From Imperialibacter roseus (GTDB taxonomy: Bacteria; Bacteroidota; Bacteroidia; Cytophagales; Cyclobacteriaceae): a DNA stretch of 64,000 bases. The notes under the pieces were generated by a model. It did no database searches, was not told the origin of the DNA, and saw only the letters and a program-made list of their open reading frames with translations. Both the position numbers and the translations under genes were made by a program. Where the stretch lies: assembly GCF_032999765.1 (NCBI RefSeq), contig NZ_CP136051.1, positions 1,774,417 to 1,838,416 of the forward strand. Reading direction: 5' to 3'. Shown piece after piece: positions 8,498 through 17,001 of the stretch; positions within the stretch are counted from its first letter, which is position 1; the number at the start of each line of letters is the position of its first letter.

Positions 8498-10624
8498 ATG
8501 AAGAAACTGCTGTTATTTTTAGCATGTTTGCCAGGGTTTGGGTCGGCATTTACGCAACAGCTGGTGAGGTATGACCTGACCGTCACCGATACGGTGGTAA
8601 ATTACACCGGCAAGGCAAAAATGGCCATAGCCATCAACGGTCAGCTACCAGCACCGACACTGCATTTTATCGAAGGCGATACAGCTGAAATTCATGTGCA
8701 TAACAAAATGCACCATGAAACATCCATCCACTGGCATGGCTTGATACTGCCAAACGAGCAAGACGGGGTTCCATACCTCACCACCACGCCGGTCAAGGGC
8801 ATGAGTACCCATATTTTTCGCTTCCCCATCGTTCAGAGCGGCACTTATTGGTATCATTCGCACACCATGCTGCAGGAGCAACTCGGCATGTATGGGGCTT
8901 TCATTATCAGCAAAAGGGAGACTGACCCGATGCAGGAATATACCATGCTGCTCAGCGACTGGAGCAATGAAAACCCCAATCAGATTGAGAGATCCCTGCA
9001 CAATGCGACCGATTGGTATGCCATAAAAAAGGGAGCCGCCCAGAGTTATTGGGAGGCTGGCAAAGCCCATCACCTGGGCACGAAATTCGGCAACGAATTC
9101 AAGCGGATGATGGCCATGGACGTAAGCGACGTGTATTATGAAAGAGTGTTGCTTAATGGGCTTCCAGCCCAGGCGGCCGCTTTTGCCGCAGGTGAACAGG
9201 TGAGGCTCAGGATTATCAACGGCAGCGCTTCTACCTACTTCTGGCTGAAATTTTCCGGCGGCAAGATGTCGGTAGTTGCCAACGACGGGGCCGACGTGGT
9301 GCCGGTGGAGGTAGACCGATTGATTGTGGGCGTATCAGAAACCTACGACGTAGTCGTCACAATACCTGGTGCTGGAAAATATGAATTCCTTGCCACCTCG
9401 GAAGACCGCACCCAAAGCGCCTCTCTTTGGCTGGGTGAGGACAAGGAGGTTCCTGCGGGGGCAATGCCACGGCTCAAGTACTTTGAAGGAATGAAAATGA
9501 TGAATGACATGATGACCGTAGGTGGCAAAATGGAAGACATGGGCATGAACATGAGTTTGCAGCAAATGGACATGAATACTGTGATGTACCCCGAGATTGT
9601 GGACAGCAGCGAGCCTACCGTTACCCTCAACTACAGCATGTTGAAGTCACCTGTGGAAACTACTTTGCCCGATGTGCCCACCCGTGAGCTAAAATTTGAG
9701 CTTACTGGCAACATGAATAGGTATGTGTGGTCAATTGATAACAAGACTGTTTCCGAAACAGACAAAATCCTGATCCGGAAAGGTGAAAATGTGCGCATTG
9801 TGATCTACAATAATTCAATGATGCGGCATCCAATGCACCTGCATGGCCATTTTTTCAGAACCCTGAACGGGCAAGGCACCTACTCGCCGATGAAAACGGT
9901 GTTGGATATTTTGCCTATGGAAACCGACACCATCGAGTTCCATGCGTCTGAAGAGTACGGTGACTGGTACTTTCATTGCCATATTCTTTACCATATGATG
10001 TCGGGCATGGGCAGGATATTTTCCTACGAAGGCAGTCCGGCAAATCCTGAGCTAGGCAACCCTAAGAAGGCCCTTCGAAAGGTGTATCATGATGATCGGC
10101 GCTTCTATTCCGGCGCAGAAATTAGCCTTGAAAGCAGTGGGAGCGATGGAGAGGTTTGGGTGGCCAATACCCGCTGGTCGCTACAAACGGAGTGGCGGCT
10201 TGGGTTCAATCAAACCACAGGGCAAGAATCTGAGAGTCATATTGGGAGGTATATTGGCAGAAACCAATTCTTTATGCCCTATGCCGGTTGGGATGTCCGC
10301 AGCAGATCGGTGGAGGGCGATGAGAAAAATATTTTTGGAATTCGCAACACAAAGGATAACAGAAGCGTAATATGCTTTGGCCTGGAATACACGCTGCCCT
10401 GGTTTGTAAAAACAGACCTTAGGGTCGACCACACAGGGAATGTTCGCATCCAGTTCGCTCGTGAGGACATACCGGTTTCTTCCCGAGTCAGGCTTTGGGG
10501 CGTATGGAACACTGACATGGAATATAGCGTTGGGGCCAAGTATATTATTACCAAGTACTGGTCACTTTCCACACACTACGACAGCGATATGAAGTGGGGT
10601 GGTGGATTGTCGCTGACCTACTAA
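8498..10624 (+). CDS. Multicopper oxidase (CopA/PcoA-like) fused to a C-terminal barrel-like domain
   Basis: The start at 8498 gives a normal signal peptide (MKKLLLFLACLPGFG). An ATG at 8486 overlapping the previous stop is also possible. Residues about 20-510 are a multicopper oxidase with all four copper-site motifs: HWHGL (about 78), WYHSH (about 117), HPMHLHGHF (about 444) and HCHILYHMMSGM (about 492). A Met-rich segment (about 331-364, many MxxM) precedes the last oxidase domain. It probably oxidises Cu(I) in the periplasm. The last ~195 residues are not oxidase. They alternate polar and aromatic residues and end GGGLSLTY, like an outer-membrane beta barrel of the CopB/PcoB kind. Confidence 0.85.
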   Translation: MKKLLLFLACLPGFGSAFTQQLVRYDLTVTDTVVNYTGKAKMAIAINGQLPAPTLHFIEGDTAEIHVHNKMHHETSIHWHGLILPNEQDGVPYLTTTPVKGMSTHIFRFPIVQSGTYWYHSHTMLQEQLGMYGAFIISKRETDPMQEYTMLLSDWSNENPNQIERSLHNATDWYAIKKGAAQSYWEAGKAHHLGTKFGNEFKRMMAMDVSDVYYERVLLNGLPAQAAAFAAGEQVRLRIINGSASTYFWLKFSGGKMSVVANDGADVVPVEVDRLIVGVSETYDVVVTIPGAGKYEFLATSEDRTQSASLWLGEDKEVPAGAMPRLKYFEGMKMMNDMMTVGGKMEDMGMNMSLQQMDMNTVMYPEIVDSSEPTVTLNYSMLKSPVETTLPDVPTRELKFELTGNMNRYVWSIDNKTVSETDKILIRKGENVRIVIYNNSMMRHPMHLHGHFFRTLNGQGTYSPMKTVLDILPMETDTIEFHASEEYGDWYFHCHILYHMMSGMGRIFSYEGSPANPELGNPKKALRKVYHDDRRFYSGAEISLESSGSDGEVWVANTRWSLQTEWRLGFNQTTGQESESHIGRYIGRNQFFMPYAGWDVRSRSVEGDEKNIFGIRNTKDNRSVICFGLEYTLPWFVKTDLRVDHTGNVRIQFAREDIPVSSRVRLWGVWNTDMEYSVGAKYIITKYWSLSTHYDSDMKWGGGLSLTY

Positions 10625-10840
10625 GTACGGGCTTTCCAGTAATTGTATTAACCAACACGTACGAATTTAAAAAACCATCATTTGAAGATGATGGCAGGGA
10701 GAGGAGTGCTTTTTTCCGGCGATTCGGCTGGCCGTGAGCTCGTTATCCTTTGGTAGTTGATTTTTTCCTTAGTCGGATTTGCAGGATAATTATACGCTTT
10801 TTTCAACAACACATTATTTAAAGGTAAAACTCAAAATTCA

Positions 10841-12262
10841 ATGAAAACTCATTTTTTCAAATCATTTTTTTATGCTGTTGCCATTGGTGCAACGCTGTTT
10901 GGCTGTTCCAAAGACGACGATCAGGAACCAGGTCCGGTAGCCGTGTCAGTCGAATTTTTAAACACTACCCACAATATTGCTGAGGTAGGCGATTCCGTGC
11001 AGGTGGTAGTGGCTTTAAGCGCTGATGCGCCAACCGACGGCACTGTTTTTGTCAAATTATTTGGCGATGCGGTGTATGGTGAGGACTTCGTTACTAAGCC
11101 AGCGGCAGTGAACGGCGTGGTGAGAATGGACTTTCAGGAGGTAATGCGCACAAACATTTTTACAGTGCACAGGCTGAAAAACGACAACAAAAGGGACGAG
11201 TCGACAATTACTCTCACTGTAGCCAACGTATCGCAAGGCTATTTGATTGGTAGTAAGGCAACGTCAAATGTAAAGCTTTTGGAATTGCCCGAAGAGCCAG
11301 CGGGAGCGAGAATCAATTTCGAGGATGTATTCCTTCACCTTTCAGAATACGAAGTGAATGGGTACGCTGTTAATCTCAAGCTGACCAATCCTTTGACTGA
11401 AAAGGAAACGGTAACGCTTGTGATTGACGCACCCAACGGTCGCAATTATGGGACTCATTTCACTACTGCACCAGCAGCTGTTCAAAATATGATTGAGATA
11501 GAGGTTTTGCCCGGTGCAAGCGCTGTTCAGTTCATCATCTTTCCAGCCGATGATGCGTTGGTGCTAGGTACCTATGAGATGACCTTCAGCATTGATGCCA
11601 CTACGGGCAGGCTTGAAAAAGGAGAGATTTTGCAGTTGGCTGTGCGAATAGAAGAAAATGATGAAGAACAAGCAGTTGAGGTGCACAGCATTGCTGAGCT
11701 TAGGGACTACTTCGATGAGTTTGATGGCGAATTTTGGATGTCGACTGACTATTTAATCGAGGGAGTGATCACGTCGGCAGACAACGTCATCGATGACAAA
11801 ACAGCCTATATTCAGGATGAAACAGGTGGCATTATGTTGCGTTTCACCGGTAGGAACTTCCTGAAAACGGGCGATAGAGTTCGCATCAATCTTGTGAACG
11901 GATCTGGTAATAATTTCAATGGACAAAAGGGCATTGCCAATGTACATGATATGCTTGGCGTGGTGCTTCAGCACAACCAGACAGTAGCGCCCGAAGTAAT
12001 TACTTTTGACCAACTCTATTCAGGAAACTATGAAGGAAAGAGGGTGACTATTACTGGTGTTAAGTTTAGAGATGCCGACGGGGCCAAGGCCTTTAATGGT
12101 ACTTGGGCCATTGTTTCTGAGGCATCCGGTGCGTATGTTAATACCTATCCGAGGGCATCTTTCAGTCATTTTAAGCTACCGGAAGGAACTGTAACTGTAA
12201 CCGGTATAGTCGGGGACTGGGGCCGGATTTTACCGCAAGATCTCCAGGATATTCTTAGGTAA
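10841..12262 (+). CDS. DUF5689 lipoprotein with Calx-beta-like repeats
   Basis: A 473-residue lipoprotein with lipobox TLFGCSK (Cys22). Two segments (about 30-150 and 155-270) resemble Calx-beta-type immunoglobulin-like domains. Residues about 275-473 form a DUF5689 domain, an OB-fold-like domain common in Bacteroidota surface proteins (VITSADN, AYIQDETGGI, GDRVRI motifs). Function is unknown. It may bind a ligand at the outer membrane. It follows the oxidase after 216 bp and ends at a clear terminator, so it is the last gene of that transcript or its own unit. Confidence 0.78.
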   Translation: MKTHFFKSFFYAVAIGATLFGCSKDDDQEPGPVAVSVEFLNTTHNIAEVGDSVQVVVALSADAPTDGTVFVKLFGDAVYGEDFVTKPAAVNGVVRMDFQEVMRTNIFTVHRLKNDNKRDESTITLTVANVSQGYLIGSKATSNVKLLELPEEPAGARINFEDVFLHLSEYEVNGYAVNLKLTNPLTEKETVTLVIDAPNGRNYGTHFTTAPAAVQNMIEIEVLPGASAVQFIIFPADDALVLGTYEMTFSIDATTGRLEKGEILQLAVRIEENDEEQAVEVHSIAELRDYFDEFDGEFWMSTDYLIEGVITSADNVIDDKTAYIQDETGGIMLRFTGRNFLKTGDRVRINLVNGSGNNFNGQKGIANVHDMLGVVLQHNQTVAPEVITFDQLYSGNYEGKRVTITGVKFRDADGAKAFNGTWAIVSEASGAYVNTYPRASFSHFKLPEGTVTVTGIVGDWGRILPQDLQDILR

Positions 12263-12267
12263 CTTTC

Positions 12268-12299
12268 GAAAACCACTCTCAAAATAGGGTGGTTTTTTT
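12268..12299 (+). terminator. Rho-independent terminator
   Basis: The stem AACCAC / GTGGTT (12271-12276 and 12289-12294) is followed by a run of seven T and preceded by A residues. It begins a few bases after the stop of the DUF5689 gene. Confidence 0.8.
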
Positions 12300-12328
12300 C
12301 TGGAATTCGATAATTAAACTCAAAACGC

Positions 12329-13324
12329 ATGAAAGCAGCTGTACTCAATCAGGCGTCATATCAGCTGGAGGTGGCCGAAATGGAAACCCCCGCACCCGCC
12401 AAAGGCGAAGTGCTGGTTAAACTAAAAACGGCATCAATCAATCATCATGAACTTTGGTCGATGCGGGAGCAGAGCATCGTTAGCCAGTCCCCAGTCATTA
12501 TGGGATCGGATGGAGCTGGGGAAATAACGGAAGTCGGGCCTGGTGTGGCGAGCACATGGATAGGTAAAGCGGTAATGATCAATCCCTCGTTGAACTGGGG
12601 GAGTAATCCACGAGTGCAGGGGCCCGATTATCAAATTCTCGGTTTCCCCCGAAACGGAACATTCGCCGAGTATATCAGTATACCCGTTGAGTACGTTTAT
12701 GAAAAACCTTCGCATCTGGACTTCGACGAGGCGTCAGCCATACCGCTGGCAGGGCTTACTGCTTACCGGGCCCTTTTTATTAGAGGGGAACTCGAAACAG
12801 GAAGCAACGTGTTGGTCACGGGAGTAGGTGGCGGAGCCGCTCTGTTTGCCTTGCAATTCGCCATTGCAGCTGGTGCCAACGCCTATGTTACCTCAGGCAG
12901 CGAGGAGAAAATTCAAATGGCCGTCAGTCTTGGGGCCAAAGCTGGTGTCAACTACAAGGAACCTGGATGGGACAAAAAGCTGCTGGCATTGGTCGGAGGA
13001 TTTGATATTATCATCGATAGTGCGGCCGGAACAGGCTTTGCAGCCCTTACAGAGATAGCCAATCCAGGTGCCAGAATAGTCCTTTTTGGAAGAACAGCGG
13101 GGAAAATCACCCAGTTGAATCCAAGCACCATTTTTTGGAAGCAGCTATCTATTCATGGATCGTCTATGGGAAATGATGAGGAGTTCCGGGCAATGATAGA
13201 TTTCTTTGGCGTCTATAAGCTACACCCAGTAGTTGACAGCCTATTTGGCCTCGAAGACATTAATAAGGCTTTCGAAAGAATGGAGTTAGGCCAACAATTG
13301 GGGAAAATGATCATAACTTTGTGA
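12329..13324 (+). CDS. Zinc-type alcohol dehydrogenase-like / quinone oxidoreductase
   Basis: A 331-residue medium-chain dehydrogenase/reductase. The GroES-like N-terminal half contains NHHELW and GSDGAGEITEVG. The NAD(P)-binding half contains VLVTGVGGGAALFALQFA. The catalytic zinc cysteine near residue 40 and the structural four-Cys lobe are absent, so it is more like a zinc-free quinone reductase. Substrate unknown. It sits inside the copper island but no direct link to copper is visible. It may detoxify quinones or aldehydes during stress (inference). Confidence 0.82.
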   Translation: MKAAVLNQASYQLEVAEMETPAPAKGEVLVKLKTASINHHELWSMREQSIVSQSPVIMGSDGAGEITEVGPGVASTWIGKAVMINPSLNWGSNPRVQGPDYQILGFPRNGTFAEYISIPVEYVYEKPSHLDFDEASAIPLAGLTAYRALFIRGELETGSNVLVTGVGGGAALFALQFAIAAGANAYVTSGSEEKIQMAVSLGAKAGVNYKEPGWDKKLLALVGGFDIIIDSAAGTGFAALTEIANPGARIVLFGRTAGKITQLNPSTIFWKQLSIHGSSMGNDEEFRAMIDFFGVYKLHPVVDSLFGLEDINKAFERMELGQQLGKMIITL

Positions 13325-13523
13325 TCAATGACCTACCAGGGAGATAGTTTTTTGTACAATATGCCTGGTACAACTACTTCTGCGTCACGCTTTGACGCCG
13401 ACTGGGCATGTTGGCCGGTAAAGTCATATTTCGGAACGGTTTGAATGAGCCGTTCATTGCACTGCAAAGTTTATTCTTACCTACTGGAAAACTTTTTTTA
13501 GCTTGTGTGCGTTTTTACGACGC

Positions 13524-13943
13524 ATGCAACCGTTCCGAAAAATATTTGCAATACTCTTTTCCTGCATTGTGCTCTTGAGCTCAATGAGTTTCACCATCAA
13601 CACGCATTTATGTGGAGGAAGGGTTGAAAGTGTAGCTTTTTTTGTTGACGCTTCGGCTTGCTCAATGAATGAAAACCCGGGGTGTGCTTCCGACAATCAC
13701 AACCCTGGCGGAAACCTGAAAAGGAGCGATTGCTGCTCTGATTTCAGCCAGCTAGTAGAGGCTCAAACGGATATGAAAAGTACCATGTCTGTTGATATTC
13801 CTGCCTCCAGCTATGCCACACAGGTAGTTTTTACCTCACTTTTTTTGGCGGCGGAAAGAAGCAGTCAGCGTTGCAGCAATGAATACGTTCCCCCATTGAT
13901 AGATCGAGATATTCAAGTGCTCGTTCAGTCATTTCTTATTTAG
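13524..13943 (+). CDS. HYC_CC_PP family protein
   Basis: The 139-residue form starts at the ATG at 13524, directly before a signal peptide (IFAILFSCIVLLSS). The family marks are all present: INTHLCGG near the mature N-terminus, a double cysteine in SDCCSDF, a proline pair in YVPPLIDRD, and a short hydrophobic tail. Such small exported proteins of Bacteroidota are often found by copper and heavy-metal genes. The His/Cys set suggests metal binding (inference). Function is undefined. Confidence 0.75.
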   Translation: MQPFRKIFAILFSCIVLLSSMSFTINTHLCGGRVESVAFFVDASACSMNENPGCASDNHNPGGNLKRSDCCSDFSQLVEAQTDMKSTMSVDIPASSYATQVVFTSLFLAAERSSQRCSNEYVPPLIDRDIQVLVQSFLI

Positions 13944-14086
13944 GCCCCTGATCAATTTGGGAGTTTCAAGGTAGCGCCAAAATACTCTCGGGTATTCGTG
14001 CTCCCCCTCCATATTATTTCCACGAAATTTATTTATCAACTGTCACACATACATGTGGCCGATGGCTGCATCAACAATCTATTAAT

Positions 14087-14590
14087 ATGAAAAAGTCAAT
14101 TCTAATACTCAGCATGGCTTTATTAAGCCTTTCTGCAAGTGCACAACACGACCACGCCAGTGGCACCGCTGAAAAGGCTACAAGTAAACAAATGGCACCA
14201 ATGTTTGAAGATCAGAACATGGGGCTTGCCTATGGCGCATACATTCAATTGAAAGAGGCATTGGTGGCCTCGGAATCAAAAAGCGCAGCCACTGCTGCAG
14301 CCGCACTTCAAAAGTCACTGGCAGCGGTAAACAATAGTAAGTCTGCGCTTGCCGAAGTAGCCAAAGTAGCCAGGGCCACTACGCTGGATGACCAGCGCAA
14401 AGCTTTTGTGGGTTTAAGCAATGAGATGGCTGCCCTGGTGAAGGGAGCTAAGCTTTCAATGGGCACTATCTATTTGGATTATTGTCCTATGGCCAAGGGT
14501 TCGTGGCTTTCTAACGACAAGGAAATAAAGAATCCTTACTACGGGAGCAAGATGCTTTCCTGCGGCAGCGTGAAGGAGACGATTGAATAA
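14087..14590 (+). CDS. DUF3347 secreted protein (copy 2)
   Basis: A 167-residue paralogue of the protein at 8008, with a signal peptide ending SASAQ and a mature start QHDHASG that adds two histidines. The family signature YLDYCPMAKGSWLS...NPYYGSKMLSCG is complete. As with copy 1, it stands close upstream of a multicopper oxidase gene (248 bp). The repeated pairing supports a working relation such as copper loading (inference). Confidence 0.8.
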   Translation: MKKSILILSMALLSLSASAQHDHASGTAEKATSKQMAPMFEDQNMGLAYGAYIQLKEALVASESKSAATAAAALQKSLAAVNNSKSALAEVAKVARATTLDDQRKAFVGLSNEMAALVKGAKLSMGTIYLDYCPMAKGSWLSNDKEIKNPYYGSKMLSCGSVKETIE

Positions 14591-14611
14591 GGGACAGGCG
14601 AAAAATGATAA

Positions 14612-14637
14612 TGATCATTCATAGCACTGATCATTCA
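14612..14637 (+). repeat. Tandem 10-bp direct repeat (TGATCATTCA), period 16
   Basis: TGATCATTCA occurs at 14612 and again at 14628, in the 248-bp space between the DUF3347 and oxidase genes. Direct half-sites are a common form of AraC-type binding site, but the period of 16 bp and the distance to the next gene leave this open. Confidence 0.25.
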
Positions 14638-14838
14638 AAAAAGCTCAATCGCCACTGTTTAGGGTGTTTTTAAAGGCTGAAGTACTTGAAGTCTTTTGAG
14701 TATTTCGGCCATTGAAACAGGCATCAAAGGCAGCGAACTTAAATAGGATGCCATTGTCGTGACGCTGCGAAAATGTATGTGCGAAAGTGTAAAAAAGCTT
14801 AGAAGGGCCGAAAAGAAACTGTTATAATATCCCGTGGT

Positions 14839-16272
14839 ATGAAGAGAAGACATTTTGTAAAGCTTTCCGCTGGTTCTGTAGCTCTACCCATGGTTCTTCA
14901 GAACTGCATGTTCCATGACAGGGATGGCAATGCAGGCATCTTAGACACTGGGTTTGATAGGCCATTGCCATTGCCGGAAGAAGCTGGAGCGTCTCTTGAT
15001 TTGAATCCAGCTAGCCAAAGAACCAGCATTTTAGAAGGCAAAACAACCAGCACGTTCGCCTACAGGAGCAATATTCTGGGTCCCACCATTCGGGCTTTTA
15101 GGGGCGAGATGCTTATTGCCAGCGTGCAAAATGCTCTATCCGAGCCAACAAACGTACACTGGCATGGGCTGAAGGTGCCAGCTAACATGGATGGCAATCC
15201 TGTCGACATTGTAAAAGCTGGAGAATCATTTCAATACAGTTTTCCAATTGATCAAAGAGCCGGAACCCACTGGTATCATCCGCATCCGCATGGCGCCACT
15301 GCAAGGCAAGTGCATACTGGCCTGGCCGGAATGCTTATTATCAATGATGACGAGGAGCTGGCGCTCGGGCTTCCCGCTGGCTATTTTGAGGTTCCACTAA
15401 TCATTCAGGACAAAAGGCTGAAGGCAGGTAAATTGGTCTATGACCCGTCTATGATGGAGACGATGGCCGGGTACTTTGGTCAGACGATCACTGTAAACGG
15501 CGTAGTATCACCTTTTCACGAAGTTCAGGGGAGGTGGTACCGGTTCAGGATATTGAATGGATCTACTGCAAGGGTTTATAACCTTGCTCTGAGCCCCAAT
15601 TTGGGCATGAAAATAATTGGGAGCGATGGTGGTCTGCTTGGTGCGCCTGAAGATGTCAATGAAGTCTTGCTTGGCCCTGGCGAGCGACTGGACGTTTTGG
15701 TAGATTTTTCGGCAGAACCAGTAGGCTCTGAAGTCTATTTGGAAAGCAAAAAGTTCAATGGGGGATCGTCGCAAGGAGCCGAGAGCTTCAAAATCATGAA
15801 ATTTATTATCGGGGCATCAAGCGGTGACACCTTTCAGCCACCCGGCTCTCTTTCGGTCATCGACAAGATTCCTGAAAATCAAGCAACTAAAGTCAGGAAC
15901 TTTGAGATTAACAGGATGGGGATGATGGGTAGTGGAGCTATGCATACTTTCAATGGAAAGTCTTATAAGAGAGGCAGAGTTGACGAGACAGTGAAAGCCG
16001 GGGCCACGGAAATTTGGGAGTTTGACAATGCAGGCGATGAAATACACCCGATCCACATACACGCAGTTCAGTTTCAAATATTGTCAAGAACGGGGGGGAG
16101 GAATGGTATTATCCCCTCGGAGAAAGGATGGAAGGACACCGTTTTGATCTTTCCGAAGGAGAAGGTCAGACTTATTATGACTTTCCCAGATACGCCTGGA
16201 GGTTTTGTGTTTCATTGCCATAACCTGGAGCATGAGGATGATGGCATGATGCTCAACTTTGAAATTGTATAG
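14839..16272 (+). CDS. Tat-exported multicopper oxidase, CueO/CotA-like
   Basis: A 477-residue multicopper oxidase. The N-terminus is a twin-arginine signal (KRRHFVKLSAGSV) with a possible lipobox-like LQNC after it. Copper ligands are complete: HWHGLK (about 107), HWYHPHPHG (about 146), HPIHIHAVQF (about 400) and FHCHNLEHEDDGMM (about 458). Folding with cofactor in the cytoplasm and Tat export fits the family. It probably oxidises Cu(I) to the less toxic Cu(II). It differs clearly from the fused oxidase at 8498, so the island carries two oxidase types. Confidence 0.9.
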   Translation: MKRRHFVKLSAGSVALPMVLQNCMFHDRDGNAGILDTGFDRPLPLPEEAGASLDLNPASQRTSILEGKTTSTFAYRSNILGPTIRAFRGEMLIASVQNALSEPTNVHWHGLKVPANMDGNPVDIVKAGESFQYSFPIDQRAGTHWYHPHPHGATARQVHTGLAGMLIINDDEELALGLPAGYFEVPLIIQDKRLKAGKLVYDPSMMETMAGYFGQTITVNGVVSPFHEVQGRWYRFRILNGSTARVYNLALSPNLGMKIIGSDGGLLGAPEDVNEVLLGPGERLDVLVDFSAEPVGSEVYLESKKFNGGSSQGAESFKIMKFIIGASSGDTFQPPGSLSVIDKIPENQATKVRNFEINRMGMMGSGAMHTFNGKSYKRGRVDETVKAGATEIWEFDNAGDEIHPIHIHAVQFQILSRTGGRNGIIPSEKGWKDTVLIFPKEKVRLIMTFPDTPGGFVFHCHNLEHEDDGMMLNFEIV

Positions 16273-16397
16273 TTGTGAGAAGTGCCTGGTGCTCTGCTCG
16301 TAGCAGATGCAGCCGGGTAGCAATGCTCAGACAGACTTATAAAATTTTCACCTTAGTAATTAATCATTGATTTATCTTATCAAATAAACAAACCATC

Positions 16398-16979
16398 ATG
16401 AAAAACCTAAGTTATCTTTTATTAGCGATGGTGTTGCTAACAGCCGCCTGCGAGTCAAAGAAATCTTCCACGGATGAGCACCAGCACCACGCCACCGAAC
16501 CTGTGGTTGCTTCGGTGGATACCCTGAAAAAAAGCATCCCCAAGGAAGCCCATGGACAGGTGGGAGGGGTGCACGTTTCTATGGCTTACCATGCTCCCGG
16601 AGCGAGAGGACGGGTGATATGGGGAGGCCTTGTGCCTTTCAATGAAGTGTGGGTGACGGGTGCTCACAGTGCTACCAGCATCACCTTTTCGAAAGATGTA
16701 GAAATAGGTGGGGTAACAGTACCAGAAGGGAAGTATGCCTTATTCACCATTCCCGGTAAGGACTCTTGGCAGATAATTATCAATAGAAATTGGGAACAGC
16801 ATTTAGCAGATGATTATTCCGCAGCCGAAGACGTGGTACGTGTCGAAGTAGTACCTCAAACTGATCTTCCGCTCCAGGAAAGGCTTAACTATAATATTGA
16901 GGACAAAGGGGATAGCAAGGGAGCTATTACCATGACGTGGGAAAAACTGGGTGTGACCCTGGAGTTCAGCGACAAATAG
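16398..16979 (+). CDS. DUF2911 lipoprotein with His-rich linker
   Basis: A 193-residue lipoprotein (lipobox LLTAACES, Cys19). A His-rich linker (DEHQHHATEP) follows the anchor. The rest is a DUF2911 domain (RGRVIWGGLVPFNEVWVTGA, then VPEGKYALFTIP, then INRNWEQH), widespread in Bacteroidota with unknown function. The histidines and the flanking oxidase and CopB genes suggest periplasmic metal handling (inference). It lies 22 bp before the copB gene, so co-transcription is likely. Confidence 0.8.
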   Translation: MKNLSYLLLAMVLLTAACESKKSSTDEHQHHATEPVVASVDTLKKSIPKEAHGQVGGVHVSMAYHAPGARGRVIWGGLVPFNEVWVTGAHSATSITFSKDVEIGGVTVPEGKYALFTIPGKDSWQIIINRNWEQHLADDYSAAEDVVRVEVVPQTDLPLQERLNYNIEDKGDSKGAITMTWEKLGVTLEFSDK

Positions 16980-17001
16980 TAACAGACTTAAAATCAGCAC
17001 A

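Noticed and set aside
10675-10694. Hairpin CCATCAT / ATGATGG as terminator of the fused oxidase gene
   Set aside because: The stem is only 7 bp and no T run follows. Left unassigned.
13325-13523. Several short inverted repeats (TACCAGG/CCTGGTA, GCGTCA/TGACGC, GAACGG/CCGTTC)
   Set aside because: Stems of 6-7 bp with varied loops are expected by chance in 200 bp. No T run or known motif.
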